Positions 1 to 8,516 of a stretch of DNA of 64,000 nt are shown here, piece by piece. The stretch lies in assembly GCF_026340095.1 (NCBI RefSeq), contig NZ_JAPEPO010000001.1, positions 4,984,001-5,048,000 on the forward strand. Direction: 5' to 3'. The position numbers and the translations under genes are program-made. Position 1 is the stretch's first letter. Each line of letters opens with the position of its first letter. The stretch is from Streptomyces sp. NBC_01446 (GTDB lineage Bacteria; Actinomycetota; Actinomycetes; Streptomycetales; Streptomycetaceae). The notes below the pieces were generated by a model. It was not told where the DNA came from and searched no databases. It was given only the letters and a program-made list of their open reading frames with translations.

Positions 1-908
1 GGGCGAGGTGGTTACCGATCACCGTGTAGCGGTCCGGGTGGCGGCGGTTCTCGTGGCGGATGCCGCCTGCGGGAACCTCGGATTGCGGGCGCGGGGGCGC
101 GCTAAGCTGCTGATCAGCCATCGGGAAGGTTCTGCTTCCTTGGTGGTCAGGCCCTCGCACTGGGATTGCCGTCCCGGCGGGGGCCGTTCTGTTTTCTTGA
201 GTTGTGCTGCTCTGGGTGAGCGTGAGGTGTGAACGGGGCTTTCTGCAAGTCGAGTTGAGTGTGATCACCCTTGTGGGTGAGGCGTGGCCTCGGGGGCGTG
301 GGAGCCTCGGGGGTCTGGGGGTGGTTGGGGAGGTTCTCTCCCTGAGTTCTTTGGTTTTGATCGCGGGGCCGGCCGGGTGGCGGTCCACCGCGTCGTGAAC
401 ACCTCGATGCGGTCAGTACGGCTTCGATGCCGCCAATTCGACCCATTCCGTCTTGGTCGGAGGCGGGCCCAGTCTCGTACCCCAGGTATCCGTCAATGCT
501 TGCTGCGCCAGCGCCATCGGCGCCCTCCGTGGGCTCCACGGTTGGGTGGGGCGTTCGGCTACGGCGTGGCGCCACCGCTGCCGCGCGGCGTAGGCCGGCG
601 GCGGCAGCGGTGACGATATCCCCCGTTGTGTGCGCCCGGTTCGACCCGGGCCCACGTTCCCCCGTGCACCCATGCGCGACGCGCTAATGCTCCGCGCCGC
701 GCATTAAGGTGTGGCCACGTTATCCGGAAGCCGAGCGGGCGCGCAAAGCGAAACCGGTAGGAATCGTCCTGACCGCACGTGAAGATCTGGTGCCCATAGG
801 ACTGGTGTTGGGGTGGGGCGCGTCCGGCGCACGGCTCGGGCCACCGGCTGGGGCCTGCCTCGCGGCTCGGCGTTTGCCTTGGTGTGGCGGCGTCTACATT
901 TGGCGTCG
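1..908. other. Non-coding stretch before the TetR gene
   Basis: I see no convincing gene here. Several open frames exist on both strands, but they overlap each other, have no ribosome binding site and lack the Streptomyces third-position GC bias. One frame at 8-232 is open from near the left edge and could be the tail of something outside the window, but it resembles nothing I know. A strong inverted repeat lies at 574-611 and is listed separately. Confidence 0.5.
574..611. repeat. Inverted repeat, 11-bp arms
   Basis: The arms ACCGCTGCCGC and GCGGCAGCGGT are perfect reverse complements separated by 16 nt that are themselves G/C-rich. No U-tract follows on either strand. It could be a Streptomyces-type terminator, which often lacks a T-run, or a protein-binding palindrome. 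No gene ends close to it. Confidence 0.45.
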
Positions 909-1529
909 ATGACTGAGCGACCACAGCACGGCTCCGCCCGCCCCGGCGGACGTACGGCCCGCACACGCGCGGCCGTTCTCGCGGCCGCGCTGCACGAGCT
1001 CGACGAGACCGGGTTCGCCGGGCTCACCCTCGACAAGCTCGCGGCGCGCTCGGGTGTGCACGTCTCGACGATCAGGCGCCGCTGGCGCAGCGTCGAAGGT
1101 GTCGTCGTCGATCTGATGGCCCAGCACAGCAAGACCATCGCCACGCCTGACTCCGGCGAGTTCCGTCAGGATCTGTACGAGCTGGCCGAGGCCATCGCCG
1201 GGTTCCACGCCCAGCCGCGCAGCCGCAATCTCGTCGAGGCGATGGTGGCGGCCGCCGCGTACGACCCGCATATCGCGGATCTTGTGCGCGGTGCTTTCGT
1301 CGCGCGCACCGAAGTCGTGACGGCACTGGTTCACCGTGCGGTGGACCGGGGTGAGGTACCGCCGGACACGGACGCGTACGAAGTCATCGCCGCCCTGAGC
1401 GCGCCCTTCTATTACCGGCTCCTCATCATGCGGGGCTCCATCGACGAACGGCTGGTCCGCGCGAGCGCCGAGGCTGCGTACCGGGCGGCGCGCGGCGGGG
1501 TGTTTGGTGGAGAGGGGGCGGGGGGCTAG
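909..1529 (+). CDS. TetR-family transcriptional regulator
   Basis: A 206-residue protein with a TetR-type helix-turn-helix near residues 18-60: a stretch of Ala/Leu-rich helix, then GFAGLTLDKLAARSGVHVST and an Arg-rich recognition helix with RRRWRS. The rest is a helical ligand-binding/dimerisation domain with an ATD-like C-terminus. Such proteins are dimeric repressors of nearby or divergent genes. The ATG at 909 is chosen over an upstream in-frame start at 813 because the HTH begins the usual distance from it. No divergent partner gene is visible, so the target and ligand are unknown. The C-terminal ten residues are Gly-rich and probably disordered. Confidence 0.85.
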   Translation: MTERPQHGSARPGGRTARTRAAVLAAALHELDETGFAGLTLDKLAARSGVHVSTIRRRWRSVEGVVVDLMAQHSKTIATPDSGEFRQDLYELAEAIAGFHAQPRSRNLVEAMVAAAAYDPHIADLVRGAFVARTEVVTALVHRAVDRGEVPPDTDAYEVIAALSAPFYYRLLIMRGSIDERLVRASAEAAYRAARGGVFGGEGAGG

Positions 1530-2105
1530 ATGTGCAGTCGGGGTGAGGGGCAGGCTGCCGCGCGTGGGTGGGTACAGCGATCGACTCCAGCCGAACGGGC
1601 GCGGCCGCGTGGTGCCGCCCGCACGACTCTTTCATGGCGGTGACCAGCGCAGACGCGTGTGTGACGGTCGCGCGCCGGGCGTGCAGATCGAGCAAACTTC
1701 GGCCCTCTTGGTGCCCTCACGCACTGCCGGGAACTTACTGTTGAGTACGAGGGCCGCCCCACTTCCCCCCCCGTGGTTGGGCGGCCCTCGTTCCGTTTGC
1801 GGAAGCTCGGTGGTCATCCAGTGGCCGCACGGTGGAATTGCAGTGGTCCAGGCCTATGGTGTGGCGGCACTGCCGCGTCACGGGGGTGGCAGGAGCGGTC
1901 GGAGGGGCCTCGTATCTGATGCGGGGCCCTGTACGACCGATCGTGGGGTTCGCTACGACCGTGCGTGAGGTTCGCTCCGCGCGGGGAGGTTCGCTCCGAG
2001 GGTGAGGGGCGGGCTGGCGCGCCGACTGCGTCGGGGTGGCTGACTGTGGGTCTCGGTGAGGTCGTACTTTGGGAGTGCGAACTTCACGGAGAGAGGACGG
2101 CAGCG
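1530..2105. other. Intergenic region with one strong hairpin
   Basis: I find no supported gene in these 576 bp. Open frames on either strand lack ribosome binding sites and protein-like composition. The main landmark is the hairpin at 1748-1790. The last 40 bp precede the small membrane protein gene at 2106 and must hold its promoter. Confidence 0.5.
1748..1790. terminator. Strong hairpin, possible terminator of a small RNA
   Basis: The arms CGAGGGCCGCCC and GGGCGGCCCTCG (12 bp, perfect) are separated by a C-rich loop of about 19 nt and followed by TTCCGTTT on the plus strand. This is a plausible rho-independent terminator. The nearest upstream gene ends more than 200 bp away at 1529, so the hairpin may instead end an unannotated small RNA. 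Confidence 0.55.
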
Positions 2106-2273
2106 GTGACGACAGGTGAGTCTTCAGGTCGCCAGGATCCGGCGGACGGGCCCGAGCCGCGCTCTTACGAGCCGGGCCCCTCCGCCGGGAAACTGCTGCT
2201 GTTTGTGGCGGTGTTCGTCGCGTTCGCGGTGATTGTTGTCGGTGGGGGCGTCATTCTTACGGCCGGTGGATGA
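2106..2273 (+). CDS. Small single-pass membrane protein
   Basis: A 55-residue protein that starts at GTG (VTTGESSG...), with GAGAGGACG as ribosome binding site just upstream. The N-terminal 30 residues are polar and Gly/Pro/Glu-rich. Residues about 30-52 form one hydrophobic helix (LLLFVAVFVAFAVIVVGGGV). Small membrane proteins of this form are common in Streptomyces and have no assigned function. A longer in-frame start at 1965 was rejected because its added residues look like translated intergenic DNA. Confidence 0.6.
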   Translation: MTTGESSGRQDPADGPEPRSYEPGPSAGKLLLFVAVFVAFAVIVVGGGVILTAGG

Positions 2274-2280
2274 GGACAAC

Positions 2281-2823
2281 TCAGGGCGGTGTGCAGCCGA
2301 CGGTTTTCATGGTGGCGGGCATGTAGGCGCGCATGAACTTCTCGACGTCACTTCTCAGGTGTGGTACCGATCCTTCTTGGGTCAGCCTTAGGGCGACGGT
2401 GAAATGATCTCCCTTGCCGCTTTTGCATCGAGTAGTAGAGATCGCCCCGTTGTCACCGATGGCCGCGGACTCGGCCAAGCGCATCCGAGTGGGGTCCCAA
2501 AGGCCGGTGACAGTGTCGTCGGGCGAGGCGAATTTCAGCGGATCGATGGAATCCGGATGCCAGGAGAACTGGAATCGGAGAGCCCTCTCCTTGCCGACGC
2601 TCACGATGCACCACGCCGACCCGGATTCCCCCCAGCCGGCGCTGTGCCACTCGGACACTTTTCCACTGGGCTTCAGCAGTGGTTCGATGAGGCCCCTGGC
2701 GACCTTCGTGCCGCAGATGGATTTTGGCGGAGTGACGTGTTGCGCGCTACAGGAAGTCAACGTGACCAGGGACGAGAGGGTGGCCAGGGTGAGCGATCCA
2801 ACTGATTTGCGGTTGAAGCTCAC
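2281..2823 (-). CDS. Putative lipoprotein of the WXG-like locus
   Basis: A 180-residue protein with a Sec/lipobox signal: a short basic start, a hydrophobic stretch and LTSC with the acylated Cys near residue 25. The mature part has several Cys residues (ICGTKV, WCIVS, TTRCKS, VGCTPP), suggesting disulfides outside the membrane. It starts at GTG overlapping the stop of the upstream gene as GTGA, so translation is coupled to the broken partner gene at 2820-4875. Its layout (ICGTKV, then a LLPSG-like segment, then a Cys-containing sandwich) resembles the membrane-anchored protein at 5651-6292. Function is unknown; it may be a surface component of the locus. Confidence 0.7.
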   Translation of the reverse strand: MSFNRKSVGSLTLATLSSLVTLTSCSAQHVTPPKSICGTKVARGLIEPLLKPSGKVSEWHSAGWGESGSAWCIVSVGKERALRFQFSWHPDSIDPLKFASPDDTVTGLWDPTRMRLAESAAIGDNGAISTTRCKSGKGDHFTVALRLTQEGSVPHLRSDVEKFMRAYMPATMKTVGCTPP

Positions 2824-4875
2824 TTGCTTCCCTTCCCGGAAACGCCACGCGCGCGCTCGATTCCCGCACTTGCGGCCTGCTCCGTATAGTGGCGCAGTTC
2901 GTATGGGGCCTCCCCGCCACTACCGTGCACCTTCCACCACTCCTCGGTGAGAGCCATCAGCTGCTTATTCCTGCTACCGTATTCCGCGACTGCGGCGTCG
3001 GAGGCTTTTTCGTCTAGCTTCTCTTGTTCGTCAGCAAGCCACTTTTCTGTTACATAGTCGACGCCTGCCTGAACTTCATCACCACCCACGGGGATGTAGC
3101 CGATTGCTTGGTCAACCACCCATTTGTGCTTGAATTCGGCAACCTTTGGGTCGCCTTTTGCTTCAACGCTCGCCTGCTCCAAGAACCCCATCGTTCGCCC
3201 CGCTTGAATTAGAGAGTCCTTGGGGTGCTCTTGGCCGGAGGCGTGAATGTCTGAGATGATGGCGTGGTTGATTCCGCTGTTGAGCGTTGCGTATGATCCC
3301 TGATCTTTGGAGATCTGCTTCACGACTTCATAGAGCTCATCTTGCTTTAGCCCGGGATCCGCCATGTCGATGTCGCTCGCCGCCGCATGCACCGTATCCC
3401 CGTGATTGACCAGGATCTTTGCCATAGGTTCCCGCAAGGACGCCGGGAACTTGTCTCCCTCGTCTGCCAGGTATTTCAGCGACGACTTGAACACCTTGTT
3501 GTTGTCCGTGGAGTGCTCCACGTACTTGGCGTTCGGGTCCGACGGGTCCAGGCCCGTCTCTCCCGCCTGGAGTGCCGTCGCGAAGCCTGCTCGGGTGTCC
3601 GTGTCCAGGGACGGGGTGTAGACCGTCGCCTTCGGCGTCTCCTCCGTGTGCAGGGTGATCTTCCAGTCGCGTTCGTGCATCAGGTACGGCCGGCTCGTGG
3701 CTCATGATGCCGAGTACGCCGTCGACCGGGTCGTTGGCGAACCAGCCGTCCTGATTCCCGCTGTACTCGCCCTTGAGGTCCAAGATATCCGGGTGCTTCT
3801 TCTCGGCATTGATCATGTCGTCGCCGAGGTCCTCCAGGTAGTCGCGCCCGTATCCGTCACCGTGCTGCATGAGCGTGACCAGTGACTGGTATCCGTGGAC
3901 CTTGTCCAGCCTGGCTGCCTGGAAATCGGTGTCGTAGCGGGCGACGCCCGCCTTCCGCATCTCCGTCCGCCACTCCTTGTACCACTGGGAGTTGGGGTTC
4001 TTGGTGGCCGTCGCGAGGGAGTTGGCGAGACCCGTTTCGAGGGATGCGTAGTCCGCCGCGTGTCGGGGGTCCGTCACGTGGGCGAGGTCGCCCAGGTTGT
4101 TGGTCAGGCGGATCGTGCCGCACGGGCCCAGGCTGTCCAGGAGGGTGCGGCTGAATGCCGGATCGTGGCTGTTGTCGCGGAACGAGCGTTACAGTTCCGC
4201 CAGTTGGGGTGGCGTGAGTCGCTCGCCGTTGGCGAGTTTGCGGGCGGATTCCTTTGCTACGGCGACCTCGTATTGTTCGATGTCTCCCTTCGCGCGGGCG
4301 TTGAATCCGTTTCCCGTACCGTCGGTGAGGTCGGAGTCGAAGACGGCTGCGCTCAGCGCGATCTCAACGCCCGTATCGGCGTCCCCTACCGCGCGCACCG
4401 CCTTGTCGATGCGCCCCTGCCAGGATTCGACCGCCCTGTGAACCTCGGCCCTGCTGCCGGGGTCGTGCATCGCCGAGCCGGACTCGCTCGCGGCCGCACG
4501 TTCCTCGTCGTATGCCACCACACCTCGATCTGAGACCTTTATGCCGGCCTTGACGGCTGTCTCGCGCTCGGACTTGAGGTGGCCGCGCAGCGTGGTGAAC
4601 TGCGCGTGAGCGTCCCGGAGAAGCGAGGCGATCGCCTTGGCTTCCGTCTGGGCGTTCCGGAATTCATGGAGCGTCACGTCGAAGCGTTTGCCGGCGGCGT
4701 CGGCGCTCAGGCCGGTCCAGGTCGAGGGGGACGGCGGGCCGGGCGTGATGCCGTGCACGTCCCGCTTGTATTCGGTCTCCCGCTTTCCGAATTCCTTCGC
4801 CATACCGTCCCAGCGGTCGGCCGCCGTGGTGAGCGTGGCGAGGTCGGTGGTCATGATCTCGTGGTACGTGGGCAT
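2820..4875 (-). pseudogene. Large WXG100-associated protein, broken by a stop and a frameshift
   Basis: Three segments read as one ancestral protein of about 685 residues. Segment 1 (4875 to 4192) starts at ATG with GAGGAC upstream and has the WXG-like N-terminal helical domain (TGLSADAAGKRF). It ends ...PPQLAEL and then TAA at 4189-4191. In the same frame directly after the stop the sequence continues RSFRDNSHDPAFSRTLL and on to SHEPA near 3690. There a shift of frame is needed to continue YLMHERDWKITLH and run to 2820. The family in Streptomyces (large partners of a WXG-like protein) is normally one uninterrupted chain, with Q or E where the TAA sits. Two independent lesions make an inactive gene most likely. 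No C-terminal nuclease or other toxin motif is visible. Confidence 0.8.
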
Positions 4876-4917
4876 GGGTCGGTCCTCGTGCGTCGGTCGG
4901 GGTGGGCCGTACGGCGG

Positions 4918-5274
4918 TCAGTAGCGGTCGAGCGTCGACGACGTCCGGACGTGTGCCCCTACCCCGAAGTCCGTCCCCTGGAGAAGTGCCGTAGTGGCGC
5001 GCAGCGACACTTTCTCCGAACTCAGCCTGTTCATAAGGGACTTCACCTGATCCCCCCAGGCCTTGTGCGCCTTCTTCAGGGACGACGACGTGACCCAGCC
5101 GTGCCCGTCCTTCGCGTCGAACGCCCGGACAGCGGCGCCCGTGTCCTCGTCCGCCCATTCGCCCGAGCGGCGCGTGTCCGGTTCGATGTGGTTCTCGATC
5201 GCCCGGGCCGCGGCACGCTTCCGCGCCGGCGACGAAGCGAGGTTCTGCTGCCCCTGGGCAGGTCCGATGACCAT
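4918..5274 (-). CDS. WXG100-like helical protein, partner of the large pseudogene
   Basis: A 118-residue mostly helical protein (MVIGPAQGQQNLASSPARKR...) that starts at ATG with GGAGGA upstream. It has no signal peptide and no membrane segment. A central segment GHGWVTSSSLKKAHKAWGDQVK resembles the helix pair of WXG100/ESAT-6-type small secreted proteins, but no strict W-x-G is seen. It lies 42 bp upstream of the large gene on the same strand, as in intact loci where the two are co-transcribed. With its partner broken it may have lost its role. A start 18 codons earlier (5328) is possible but has no ribosome binding site. Confidence 0.65.
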   Translation of the reverse strand: MVIGPAQGQQNLASSPARKRAAARAIENHIEPDTRRSGEWADEDTGAAVRAFDAKDGHGWVTSSSLKKAHKAWGDQVKSLMNRLSSEKVSLRATTALLQGTDFGVGAHVRTSSTLDRY

Positions 5275-5489
5275 GATGCTGATGTCCTCCCCGTGTGTCC
5301 GTGCTCGCATCCCGCGCCCGTCGCTCAAGTCTCAACTCTCTTGAGGCGAGGCGGGATTCTGGGCAACGAAGGACCGGACGCGCTGGTCACCCCACGTCCG
5401 GGTGATGGGTGGTGCAGCCCAGTAACGGGGCGGGTGACGGGCGGCCCGTCGTGGGTGACGTATCCGGTCGGCCTTGACGGCGCGGCTCG

Positions 5490-5633
5490 ATGCCAGGCGC
5501 GGTCAACTGGCGAGAAGGTGACGCGACATATACGGCGGCCACGGAGGCAGGTGTCAGCGATATCCAGGCAAAGAGCATGGCCACCACTGCGTCCGAGAAG
5601 GTGAAGGACAGCTACGGTCAGGGTCAGCAGTAG
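5490..5633 (+). CDS. 47-residue ORF, probable remnant of a locus gene
   Basis: From ATG at 5490 to TAG at 5631 this frame encodes 47 residues (MPGAVNWREGDATYTAATEA..., ending KVKDSYGQGQQ). Composition and codon use are protein-like. The sequence reads like a helical C-terminal tail containing IQAKSMATTASEKVKDSY. A stop lies in frame 13 bp upstream, so if it is the tail of a larger gene the rest is gone. It sits 17 bp before the gene at 5651 and could be its operon leader gene. No clear ribosome binding site is seen. Confidence 0.4.
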   Translation: MPGAVNWREGDATYTAATEAGVSDIQAKSMATTASEKVKDSYGQGQQ

Positions 5634-5650
5634 GGGGCAGCGAAGGTCTC

Positions 5651-6292
5651 ATGCAAGTCATAGCTTCGGAGCCGGAACGTGCCAGCTGGCGCAAGGGAGT
5701 TGTCGTTCCTGTTGCGTTGATCGTGGTACTGCTGGCTGGATTCGGCGTCTGGAAGTTCTGGCTGTCCGACGACCCGCTCGTCGCGGTGCCCGACCGCGTG
5801 TGTTCGCGGTCTCTGCCCGGTGATTCGCTCCGGCCGCTGCTGCCGGAGCGAGGGGAAGCCTTCGAGGAGTACGCGTTCGACTTCTCACCGCGGGGATCGC
5901 TGTCAGCGCCCGGTAGGTGCGTTCTGTCGGGTGGCGGAAAGTCGGTTCACATTGGCTACTACGTGATCTTTTGGCCCGACGGATACAGGCAAGAAGATGT
6001 CGACCGGGACGCCAAGAAGCCGGGGAATCTCCCCGTCGGTCTTGGCAAGGGCAAGGGGTATGTGGCGGGCGGCGCCGTGAAGCTCTTTGTGAACTGCCCC
6101 CGCGTCAACGGGCACGACGGCCTGCTTCAGGTGACTGTCAGTCTGGGCGGCGAGAGCGGGAAGCTGAAGGATCGGCCCACCATGGCGAGAGTCGCGGCAC
6201 TGGCAGCGGACAGCGCGCGAGCTCTGGGGCAGCGGGTGGAAGGCTGCGACAGCGCGACTCGCCTCCCCGATGGGGTGCCGAGCATCGGCTGA
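5651..6292 (+). CDS. Membrane-anchored Cys-rich extracytoplasmic protein
   Basis: A 213-residue protein with a short cytoplasmic N-terminus, one membrane helix at about residues 17-37 (VVVPVALIVVLLAGFGVWKF) and a soluble outer domain. That domain has Cys residues at VCSRSL, RCVLSG, NCPRV and EGCDS, likely forming disulfides. The arrangement resembles the lipoprotein at 2281-2823, so the two are probably paralogues that flank the broken WXG-like genes. Function is unknown. The ATG at 5651 is preceded by GGGGGCAGCGAAGG, a plausible ribosome binding site. Confidence 0.7.
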   Translation: MQVIASEPERASWRKGVVVPVALIVVLLAGFGVWKFWLSDDPLVAVPDRVCSRSLPGDSLRPLLPERGEAFEEYAFDFSPRGSLSAPGRCVLSGGGKSVHIGYYVIFWPDGYRQEDVDRDAKKPGNLPVGLGKGKGYVAGGAVKLFVNCPRVNGHDGLLQVTVSLGGESGKLKDRPTMARVAALAADSARALGQRVEGCDSATRLPDGVPSIG

Positions 6293-6333
6293 CGCGGCGT
6301 AGTGGGCGGTCGTCGCCCGCGTGTCGCCGTAAC

Positions 6334-6374
6334 GCCTTAGGGGTGGCCCACCAATGGTGGGCCACCCCTAAGGC
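6334..6374 (-). terminator. Perfect 41-bp palindrome next to tRNA-Cys
   Basis: Two perfect 20-bp arms (GCCTTAGGGGTGGCCCACCA and its reverse complement) flank a single A. The element lies between the end of the plus-strand gene at 6292 and the 3' end of the minus-strand tRNA-Cys at 6402. It can act as terminator in both directions. Its strength and perfect symmetry are unusual for this window. Confidence 0.8.
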
Positions 6375-6401
6375 TGCGGCTCAGCTCCGTTGAGCTGCTC
6401 G

Positions 6402-6473
6402 AGGCCGTGACCGGAATCGAACCGGTGTGCTTCGCTTTGCAGGCGAATCCCTAAACCACTCGGGCACACGGCC
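6402..6473 (-). tRNA. tRNA-Cys (anticodon GCA)
   Basis: Read on the minus strand, the 72-nt gene folds into a complete cloverleaf: acceptor GGCCGTG/CACGGCC with discriminator T, a CCC/GGG D-stem with GG in the loop, anticodon stem TTCGC/GCGAA with loop CTGCAAA (anticodon GCA), variable loop GCAC, and T-arm ACCGG-TTCGATT-CCGGT. CCA is not encoded, as is common in actinobacteria. The gene is followed by the palindromic terminator at 6334-6374. Confidence 0.93.
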
Positions 6474-6686
6474 AACTGAGTTCGGAACAAGATGCGTTGA
6501 ACTCGATGACTTGACCGTACGGCCCCCTCGCCGTCGAGCCAAGAGGGGCGCGTGCGTCGCAATGTGACTGCCATACGGCGTTCATGGTGGGCGCGGCGTG
6601 TACGAGGAGTCGTACGACCAAGGGACCAGGGGAACGAGGACCATCGACAGGGGTCAATCGGTGTCGTGCCCCTTACTCTGAAGCTC

Positions 6687-8231
6687 ATGACCGCCCTGGA
6701 ACCGTCCGGTGTCGGGGGCGATGCCGCCCGGGACATCGCCCCCGACACCCCCGCCGAACTCGCTGCCGAACTCGGAGCTGATGGCGCTGCCGGTATGGCC
6801 GCCGATCTCGCTGCCGACGTCAGGGCCGGTGAAGGCGTGCTCGGGCGCGGCTATCGCGCCCTCAGCATCGGCATCGTTTCCGTCGTTCTGCTGATCGCGT
6901 TCGAGGCCACCGCCGTAGGGACCGCCATGCCCGTCGCCGCGCGTGAGCTCGACGGGGTGTCGCTCTACGCGTTCGCCTTCTCCGCCTACTTCACCACCAG
7001 CCTCTTCGGCATGGTGCTGTCCGGGCAGTGGGCCGACCGGCGTGGGCCGCTGGCGCCGCTCGGGGCGGGGATCGCGGCGTTCGCGGCCGGGCTGCTGCTC
7101 GCCGGGACCGCGGGGTCGATGTGGATGTTCATCGCCGGGCGTGCCGTGCAGGGGCTGGGGGGCGGGCTGGTCATCGTGGCGTTGTACGTCGTGGTGAGCC
7201 GGGCCTATCCGGAGCGCCTGCGGCCCGCGATCATGGCCGCCTTCGCCGCGAGCTGGGTGGTCCCCTCCGTCGTCGGGCCGCTCGCCTCCGGCGCCGTGAC
7301 CGAGCACCTCGGGTGGCGGTGGGTGTTCATCGGGATTCCCGTGCTGGTCGTGTTCCCGCTCGCGCTCGCCCTGCCGCAGATCCGGCGCCGCGCCTCCGGA
7401 CCCGCCGACGGCGCCGTCCCGGGCGCCGTCGACCGGCGTCGTGTCCGGCTCGCTCTCGGGATCTCCTTCGGCGCCGGGTTCCTTCAGTACGCGGCCCAGG
7501 ACCTGGCCTGGGTCTCCCTTCTCCCCGGCGCCGTGGGCGTCGCCCTGCTCGTGCCGGCCGTGCTCGGGCTGCTGCCCCGGGGTACGTACCGTGCCGCCCG
7601 CGGACTGCCCGCCGTGGTCCTCCTGCGCGGGGTCGCCGCCGGGTCCTTCATCGCGGCCGAGTCCTTCGTGCCGCTGATGCTCGTCACTCAGCGCGGGCTC
7701 TCGCCGACGGCGGCCGGGCTGTCACTGGCGGTGGGCGGGGCCACGTGGGCGCTGGGCTCGTACGTGCAGTCCCGTCCGGGCCTCGAGCCGTACCGGGAGC
7801 GCATGATGGCGGGCGGGATGGTCCTGGTGGCCGCGGCCATCGTGACCGCGCCGAGCGTGCTGATCCAGGCCGTTCCGGTGTGGATCGTGGCGGTGGCGTG
7901 GGGCTTCGGGTGTCTCGGGATGGGCCTGGTGATCTCGTCCACGAGCGTGCTGCTGCTCCAGCTGTCCGCGCCGCAGGAGGCGGGGGCGAACTCGGCCGCG
8001 CTGCAGATCTCGGACGGCCTGTCGAACGTCGTCCTGCTGGCCGTGGGCGGCGCCGCGTTCGCCGCGCTCGGAGGCGGGGCGGTGGGAGCCGCGCACGGCG
8101 AGACGGCGGCCGGCGGGTCGCATCCGGCGGCGTTCGCGGCCGTGTTCCTGCCGATGGCCGTGGTGGCGCTGGTGGGGGCGTGGGTGGCCACGCGGGTACG
8201 GGCCGAGCGGCGCTGGGAGCCCGTCCCGTGA
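6687..8231 (+). CDS. MFS transporter (drug/solute exporter type)
   Basis: A 514-residue integral membrane protein with 12 or more hydrophobic helices. After an acidic, Ala/Asp-rich cytoplasmic N-terminus of about 60 residues come the MFS hallmarks: an A-motif-like GQWADRRGPLAPL between helices 2 and 3 and a long Gly-rich helix GRAVQGLGGGLVIVALYVV, as in DHA2-like proton-driven exporters. The ATG at 6687 is preferred; an upstream start at 6552 would add 45 residues that look like translated intergenic DNA. No regulator gene lies beside it, so its substrate is not suggested by context. The stop codon abuts a 23-bp tandem repeat array. Confidence 0.85.
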   Translation: MTALEPSGVGGDAARDIAPDTPAELAAELGADGAAGMAADLAADVRAGEGVLGRGYRALSIGIVSVVLLIAFEATAVGTAMPVAARELDGVSLYAFAFSAYFTTSLFGMVLSGQWADRRGPLAPLGAGIAAFAAGLLLAGTAGSMWMFIAGRAVQGLGGGLVIVALYVVVSRAYPERLRPAIMAAFAASWVVPSVVGPLASGAVTEHLGWRWVFIGIPVLVVFPLALALPQIRRRASGPADGAVPGAVDRRRVRLALGISFGAGFLQYAAQDLAWVSLLPGAVGVALLVPAVLGLLPRGTYRAARGLPAVVLLRGVAAGSFIAAESFVPLMLVTQRGLSPTAAGLSLAVGGATWALGSYVQSRPGLEPYRERMMAGGMVLVAAAIVTAPSVLIQAVPVWIVAVAWGFGCLGMGLVISSTSVLLLQLSAPQEAGANSAALQISDGLSNVVLLAVGGAAFAALGGGAVGAAHGETAAGGSHPAAFAAVFLPMAVVALVGAWVATRVRAERRWEPVP

Positions 8232-8345
8232 CCGATGTGAGCCCCACCGCACGACCGGTGTGAGCCCAACGGCACGCTCGGTGTGAGCCCAACGACACGA
8301 CCGGTGTGAGCCCGACGGCACGACCGATGTGAGGCCCGTCGCATC
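8231..8345 (+). repeat. Five tandem 23-bp repeats
   Basis: Five copies of a 23-bp unit (consensus ACCGGTGTGAGCCCAACGGC + ACG) run head to tail from the last base of the MFS stop codon. Copies start at 8231, 8254, 8277, 8300 and 8323 and the last is degenerate. There is no spacer, so it is not a CRISPR. The array may form weak hairpins or be a replication-slippage product. Confidence 0.85.
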
Positions 8346-8516
8346 CAGCCCCCGAGCCCCCGAGTCTGCCCCGGGAAGCGAGCGGCCCACCGGTAGGGTG
8401 GCCCGGTTGTCGTACGTACCCGACCCCTACGAGCATCGCCCCGTCCCGCGCCTCGTCGCCCCCTACGCGTAACCCGCCTCGTCGCCCCGTTCCCGCGCCC
8501 GTCGAACCCGGAGACC

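Noticed and set aside
8..232. 74-codon ORF at the left edge
   Set aside because: No ribosome binding site, no similarity that I recognise and no third-position GC bias. I left it out, although a partial gene at the edge cannot be excluded fully.
3024..3212. Plus-strand 62-codon frame inside the pseudogene region
   Set aside because: It lies opposite the well-conserved C-terminal part of the WXG-associated protein; it has no ribosome binding site.
8231..8345. CRISPR array
   Set aside because: Units are directly adjacent with no spacers and vary between copies; no cas genes are present.
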